Positions 60,157 through 64,000 of a DNA stretch of 64,000 nt are shown in pieces. The stretch covers positions 1-64,000 of the forward strand of contig CAZGXI010000001.1 in assembly GCA_964529715.1 (NCBI GenBank). Reading direction: 5' to 3'. The DNA comes from CAZGXI01 sp964529715. Its GTDB lineage: Bacteria; Chloroflexota; Anaerolineae; Aggregatilineales; Ch27. The notes beneath the pieces are model-generated. The model was not told the origin of the DNA. It did not search any database and saw nothing but the letters and a program-made list of their open reading frames with translations. Every line of letters starts with the position of its first letter. Positions within the stretch are counted from its first letter, which is position 1. Position numbers and translations under genes: made by a program.

Positions 60157-62153
60157 CTCCGATAGCTTTCCCCCCTCCCCTCAAAGTCTCGGTCATCACC
60201 GTCTGCCTGAACGCAGCGGCGACCATCGAGGCGACGCTCCAAAGCGTCTACGCGCAGACGTACCCGCACGTCGAGCACGTGATCATCGACGGCGCATCGA
60301 CCGACGGCACGCTGGACATTCTGGCCCGTTACCACGATCACATCGCCTGTCTGGTCAGCGAGAAAGACGACGGCCTTTACCACGCCATGAACAAGGGGCT
60401 GCGGCGCGCGACGGGCGACGTGATCATCTTCATGAACGCCAACGACACGTTCGCCGACCCGACGGTGATCGAGACGGTGGTCGGTTATTTCCGTCGCAAC
60501 CCCGCCGCCATGATCATCTACGGCGATGCGCTCCTCAAGTCCAGCGAGCAGATCATGCCCGGCCCGCAGCCCGCGCGGCTGTCCCGATGGCGGCTGTGGG
60601 CCGGGACGGTCTGTCACCAGGCCATCTTTGCGCGCCGCTCGGCCTTTGCCCGGACCGGCTATTTCGACGAGTCGCTGCCCGTCGCCGCCGACTGGGACTG
60701 GCTGGCGCGCGCCGTACTGGTCGATCACCTATCCACGCTGCATGTTGCACTGGACGTGTGTGTATTCACGCTGGGCGGCTTCTGCGCCGACCGGGCCAGA
60801 CTGGAACGCGACCGGGCTATCCTTCACCGCCGCTATTTCTCCAGGTCAGAGCAACTCCTTTTCGGCGCGCGCGAGTTCGCGGCAAAGATCGCCGTTCGGG
60901 TCAGGACGCGCAATTTCCGCCTGCCCTGGCGCCTGGCACGGCTGCTGCCCAACAGGAAAAGCGGTTCCCCACCGTCGCCGTCTGGGGCAACGGAACAGGC
61001 CGCAAGCGTCGAGAAAAAAAGGGTCGAAGTGCTGCTCGTTGGGACGGTGGCGCGCACAGGCGGCGTCTCGGTCCACGTGCGCAACCTGCTGGCGTCCCTC
61101 AAGGAAGCGGAAATTACGGCCCACCTGCTGGACTACGAAGCCGAGCGCGGTTTGCTGAAAAAGCTCCGCGCCTTGACGCGCGCAGCCATCCATACCCCCG
61201 CACAGACGGTGGTGCACTTCCACGTCTCGGCGATGGGGCGGTTCCGCTGGGCCGGGCCGTTGCTGGTCACGCTGTTGGCCCGCCAGCCGAAGGTCATCAC
61301 CATCCACAGCGGCAGCTTCGTCAAACAGATGGACAGGCCGTTCGAGCGCGCCTGGCTACGGGCACTGCTGGCCTGTTTCCGCCGCGTAATCGCCGTCTCG
61401 ACCGAACAGCGCGATTTTCTGCTGCGCCTGGGCGTGCCCGCCCACAAGCTAGCGGTGATCCCGGCCTTTATCCCGCAGTGGCCCGATCCGACGCTGCTGC
61501 CTTCGAGCGTGCTGGCCCTGCATGGCGGTAGGACGCTGGTGCTCACGTCCGGCTCGCTGACGCCGTTGTACGACTACGACGTGCTGATCGACTGCATGGC
61601 GCAGTTGGACCCGGATCAATACGCCTTTGTTTTCGCCTTCTACGGCGACGCCGACCCCGCTTACGCCTCCCGCATCCTCATCCGCCTGGATGCCTACACA
61701 AACGCCCTCGTCCTGCGCGACCAGCCGCCGGAAGTTTTCACCAGCCTGGCGGCAGTCTGCGACCTGTACGTGCGCACGACTATCATCGACGGCGACTCGA
61801 ACGCCGTGCGAGAGGCACTGCACTTCGGCAAGACCGTCTTCGCCACCAACAGCGTGACGCGCCCCGAAGGCTGCCACCTGTTCCCGCCATCGGACTCGGC
61901 GGCGCTGCTACGGCTGTTTCATAATGTTGACGGTGTCTTCCCGGCTGAAACCACGAAACAGGATGCGAACGCAGCGCGCCTTGTGCAGCTTTACGCCGAG
62001 CTGGCGCACGGTCGCTCACCGCGCCGACTAACCGCCCGGTTTGTGCAAACAGCACGCCGCGCCTGGAACGCCATCGGTCAGGACATTCCCCGGCATGTCC
62101 CCGCGCACGCGCCGGCCAAAGGGGAAGCCATCCCTCATCGGCGGGAGAAATAA
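60153..62153 (+). CDS. Fused two-domain glycosyltransferase (GT2 plus GT4-like)
   Basis: 666 residues from GTG 60153 (GTGA overlap with the previous gene). N-terminal GT2 domain (about 1-270): VSVITVCLNAAATIEATLQSVYAQTYPHVEHVIIDGASTDGT, DGLYHAMNKGLRRATGDVIIFMNANDTF and VAADWDWLARAV. A linker (about 275-290) and a second domain of GT-B/GT4 type follow: VGTVARTGGVSVHVRNLLASLKEAEI, VIAVSTEQRDFLLRLGVPAHKLAVIP, and REALHFGKTVFATNSVTRPEG. It would add two sugars in sequence. The reading frame is open throughout the joint, so it is a genuine fusion unless a stop was lost. Confidence 0.88.
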   Translation: MTPIAFPPPLKVSVITVCLNAAATIEATLQSVYAQTYPHVEHVIIDGASTDGTLDILARYHDHIACLVSEKDDGLYHAMNKGLRRATGDVIIFMNANDTFADPTVIETVVGYFRRNPAAMIIYGDALLKSSEQIMPGPQPARLSRWRLWAGTVCHQAIFARRSAFARTGYFDESLPVAADWDWLARAVLVDHLSTLHVALDVCVFTLGGFCADRARLERDRAILHRRYFSRSEQLLFGAREFAAKIAVRVRTRNFRLPWRLARLLPNRKSGSPPSPSGATEQAASVEKKRVEVLLVGTVARTGGVSVHVRNLLASLKEAEITAHLLDYEAERGLLKKLRALTRAAIHTPAQTVVHFHVSAMGRFRWAGPLLVTLLARQPKVITIHSGSFVKQMDRPFERAWLRALLACFRRVIAVSTEQRDFLLRLGVPAHKLAVIPAFIPQWPDPTLLPSSVLALHGGRTLVLTSGSLTPLYDYDVLIDCMAQLDPDQYAFVFAFYGDADPAYASRILIRLDAYTNALVLRDQPPEVFTSLAAVCDLYVRTTIIDGDSNAVREALHFGKTVFATNSVTRPEGCHLFPPSDSAALLRLFHNVDGVFPAETTKQDANAARLVQLYAELAHGRSPRRLTARFVQTARRAWNAIGQDIPRHVPAHAPAKGEAIPHRREK

Positions 62154-62157
62154 GGCC

Positions 62158-63234
62158 ATGCACGTTCTGCACGTCGTCGGCGCGCGGCCCAACTTCATGA
62201 AGGTCGCCCCGGTCATGGCGGCGCTGTCGCACTATGGGAACGTCCGACAGACGCTCGTCCACACCGGACAGCACTACGACGCCAACATGTCCGACGTGTT
62301 CTTCCGGCAGTTGGGCCTGCCCGCGCCGGACGTGAACCTGGGCGTCGGGTCGGGCAGCCACGCGGCGCAGACGGCGCAGATCATGCTGCGCTTCGACGAG
62401 GTCGTGCAGGCGCAGCCGCCGGACCTGGCGCTCGTCTATGGCGACGTGAACTCGACCGTCGCAGCGGCGCTGGTATGCGCCAAGCGCCTGATCCCGGTCG
62501 GGCACGTCGAGGCCGGGCTACGTTCCGGCGACCGAACCATGCCGGAGGAGATCAACCGCCTTGTCACCGACCGGCTTTCTGACCTGCTCTTTACCCCTTC
62601 TGCCGACGGCGACGACAACCTGCGCTGCGAAGGCATCGATCCGGCCCGCATCCATTGCGTCGGCAACGTCATGATCGACACGCTGGTGCGGCTGCTGCCT
62701 CAGGCAGAGCAGATCGCACCGGACGGCCTGCCAGACCGCTTCGCCCTGGTGACGCTACACCGCCCTTCCAATGTGGACGACCCGGCCATGCTGCCGCGCA
62801 TCATCGCGGCCCTGCAACAGATCGCCGAACGGCTGGACGTGCTGTTCCCCATTCACCCGCGCACGCGCCGAAAGCTCGACGAGTTCGAACTGCTAATCCC
62901 GGCGGACGCGCGTCTGCGGCTGATGGAGCCGCTCGGCTACCTGGAATTCCTGGCCCTGCAACGGCGCGCGGCAGTGGTGATCACCGATTCGGGTGGCATT
63001 CAGGAAGAAACCACCTTCCTCGGCGTGCCCTGCCTGACGCTGCGCGCCAACACCGAGCGCCCGATCACGCTCACGCTGGGCACCAACACCCTGGTCGGGC
63101 AGGACCCAGAACGGTTGATCGCAGAGGTGGACCGCATCCTCGGCGGGCAGGCCAAACAAGGGCAGATTCCGCCGCTGTGGGACGGCAAGGCGGGCAAGCG
63201 CATCGCGGAGGTGATCCTGCATGGCCGCGTCTAA
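62158..63234 (+). CDS. wecB: UDP-N-acetylglucosamine 2-epimerase (non-hydrolysing)
   Basis: 358 residues from ATG 62158, four bases after the fusion protein stop. Classic GT-B-like epimerase: VVGARPNFMKVAPV at the start, HTGQHYDANMSDVFF, LVYGDVNSTVAAALVC, VGHVEAGLRSGDRTMPEEINR (with catalytic Asp and Glu), LVTLHRPSNVDD and VITDSGGIQEETTFLGVPCLTLRANTERP. It interconverts UDP-GlcNAc and UDP-ManNAc, providing ManNAc or ManNAcA for the polysaccharide made by this operon. All active-site residues appear intact. Confidence 0.95.
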   Translation: MHVLHVVGARPNFMKVAPVMAALSHYGNVRQTLVHTGQHYDANMSDVFFRQLGLPAPDVNLGVGSGSHAAQTAQIMLRFDEVVQAQPPDLALVYGDVNSTVAAALVCAKRLIPVGHVEAGLRSGDRTMPEEINRLVTDRLSDLLFTPSADGDDNLRCEGIDPARIHCVGNVMIDTLVRLLPQAEQIAPDGLPDRFALVTLHRPSNVDDPAMLPRIIAALQQIAERLDVLFPIHPRTRRKLDEFELLIPADARLRLMEPLGYLEFLALQRRAAVVITDSGGIQEETTFLGVPCLTLRANTERPITLTLGTNTLVGQDPERLIAEVDRILGGQAKQGQIPPLWDGKAGKRIAEVILHGRV

Positions 63235-64000
63235 GGTCGCCCTTGCTCGCCAGTTATGGCGCTATTTCGGCCCGGCCTGGCTGATCTACCGGCTGGGTTA
63301 CGCGGCGCAGACTCGCACGGGGCTGCTCAGCCGCCAACTGCCCGCCTATGACTGGCCCGCGCGCCCGCTGCGATCCTGGCTACGGCAGGGCGTCCCCGCC
63401 GAGCCGGAGGCTTACGCGGCCTGGCGGCGCGAACACGGAGGGCGTTTCTTTTTCCAGGCGCTCCCTACCCTGACGGCAAAGGGAGAGTCCCCCGACGACC
63501 TCTCTGCCCGTACAGAAGCCGAAGACGCGCTGGCCGGGCGGTGGCGCTACTTCTCGCGGGTGGTTTACGCCGTCGGCTTCCCACCGGACTGGCATCGGAA
63601 CCCCATGACCGGGCAGCGCCTCCCCGCCGAACGGCACTGGTCGCAAACAGACGAGGCGGGCGACATCAAGCTGGTGTGGGAACTGAGCCGCTTCAGCATC
63701 GTCTATGCGCTGGTCCGCGCCTATGCCGCCAGCGGCGACGAACGCTATCCCGACGCCTTCTGGACGTTGGTCGAGGATTGGGCGCAGCGCAACCCGCCCC
63801 AGCGCGGCCCGAACTGGAAATGTGGGCAAGAAGCCGCCTTCCGCCTGATGGCGTGGTGCTTCGGTCTGTACGGGTTCGCGGACTCGCCGCACACGACGCC
63901 AGAACGGATCGCCTCCCTGGCGGCCATGCTCGCCGCGCACGCGGACCGCATCGCAGGGAACATCGTCTACGCCCGCTCCCAGAAGAACAACCACGCCATC
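63221..64000 (+). CDS. Heparinase II/III-like protein, N-terminal part (cut by window end)
   Basis: The first 260 residues of a gene that continues beyond the window. Its ATG overlaps the epimerase stop by 14 bases, so it belongs to the operon. The all-helical start (RYFGPAWLIYRLGYAAQTRTGLL) and DIKLVWELSRFSIVYALVRAYAASGDERY, FWTLVEDWAQRNPPQRGPNWKCGQEAAFRLMAWCFGLYGF match the (alpha/alpha) barrel of bacterial heparinase II/III-family polysaccharide lyases, with RSQKNNHAI at the active-site turn at the end. It may trim or epimerise the uronic-acid-containing polymer. The catalytic lyase domain is mostly outside the window. Confidence 0.8.
   Translation, partial: MAASKVALARQLWRYFGPAWLIYRLGYAAQTRTGLLSRQLPAYDWPARPLRSWLRQGVPAEPEAYAAWRREHGGRFFFQALPTLTAKGESPDDLSARTEAEDALAGRWRYFSRVVYAVGFPPDWHRNPMTGQRLPAERHWSQTDEAGDIKLVWELSRFSIVYALVRAYAASGDERYPDAFWTLVEDWAQRNPPQRGPNWKCGQEAAFRLMAWCFGLYGFADSPHTTPERIASLAAMLAAHADRIAGNIVYARSQKNNHAI

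Overview
The window is GC-rich chromosomal DNA, most likely from a member of the Chloroflexota (Anaerolineae or a close relative). This is inferred from gene content rather than from a marker gene. Many secreted proteins carry Thr/Pro linkers of the TPTPTP type. There are several serine/threonine kinases joined to TPRs or to an extracytoplasmic domain, a partner-switching module, an FtsH, a Clp ATPase, CAP, LysM, lamin-tail and SUMF1 surface proteins, and three tRNA genes. There are no rRNA genes, CRISPR arrays, integrases or transposases.

Left part (1-17.8 kb): a secreted thermonuclease-domain lipoprotein; a two-gene quinone/catechol-type detoxification pair (VOC dioxygenase plus alpha/beta hydrolase); an ADP-ribosylglycohydrolase-family protein; an EamA transporter; a NifU-like Fe-S protein with ftsH; then a minus-strand operon of SpoIIE-type phosphatase, BMP-type lipoprotein, anti-sigma kinase and STAS antagonist. 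Ornithine aminotransferase and a monoacylglycerol-lipase-like hydrolase follow.

Signalling block (17.8-28 kb): a minus-strand run of Clp ATPase, a 1347-residue cytoplasmic kinase with a very regular TPR array, an FHA protein and the lipase. It is divergent from a transmembrane kinase and a soluble GAF-PAS histidine kinase.

Middle (28-48.6 kb): an SGNH-like secreted protein, a TrmH-type rRNA methyltransferase, an AAA ATPase/lipoprotein/SUMF1 group, a small P-loop kinase, a prenyltransferase-fold protein, membrane glycosyltransferases, several large secreted proteins (one with a single CXXCH haem motif), a chimeric MFS/cyclase-like ORF, an unlisted 50-residue arginine-rich miniprotein with a textbook ribosome binding site, a LysM/lamin-tail protein, a zinc-type CDF exporter and a Tat-exported metallophosphoesterase.

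Surface-sensing group (48.6-53.5 kb): a secreted CAP-like protein, a TIR-TM-CAP-like receptor and a TM/TPR protein. The TIR receptor is the best candidate here for something undescribed. The CAP protein also shares an unrecognised four-cysteine C-terminal domain with the transmembrane kinase 23 kb away.

Right part (53.6-64 kb): tRNA-Pro, tRNA-Gly and tRNA-Met/Ile2 genes, a terminator, a promoter with a long foldable leader, and then a tightly overlapping polysaccharide operon: ABC permease, ABC ATPase with Wzt-like C-domain, GT4, O-antigen polymerase-like protein, GT2, a GT2-GT4 fusion, UDP-GlcNAc 2-epimerase and a heparinase-like protein cut by the window end. Together these would make a polymer and export it.
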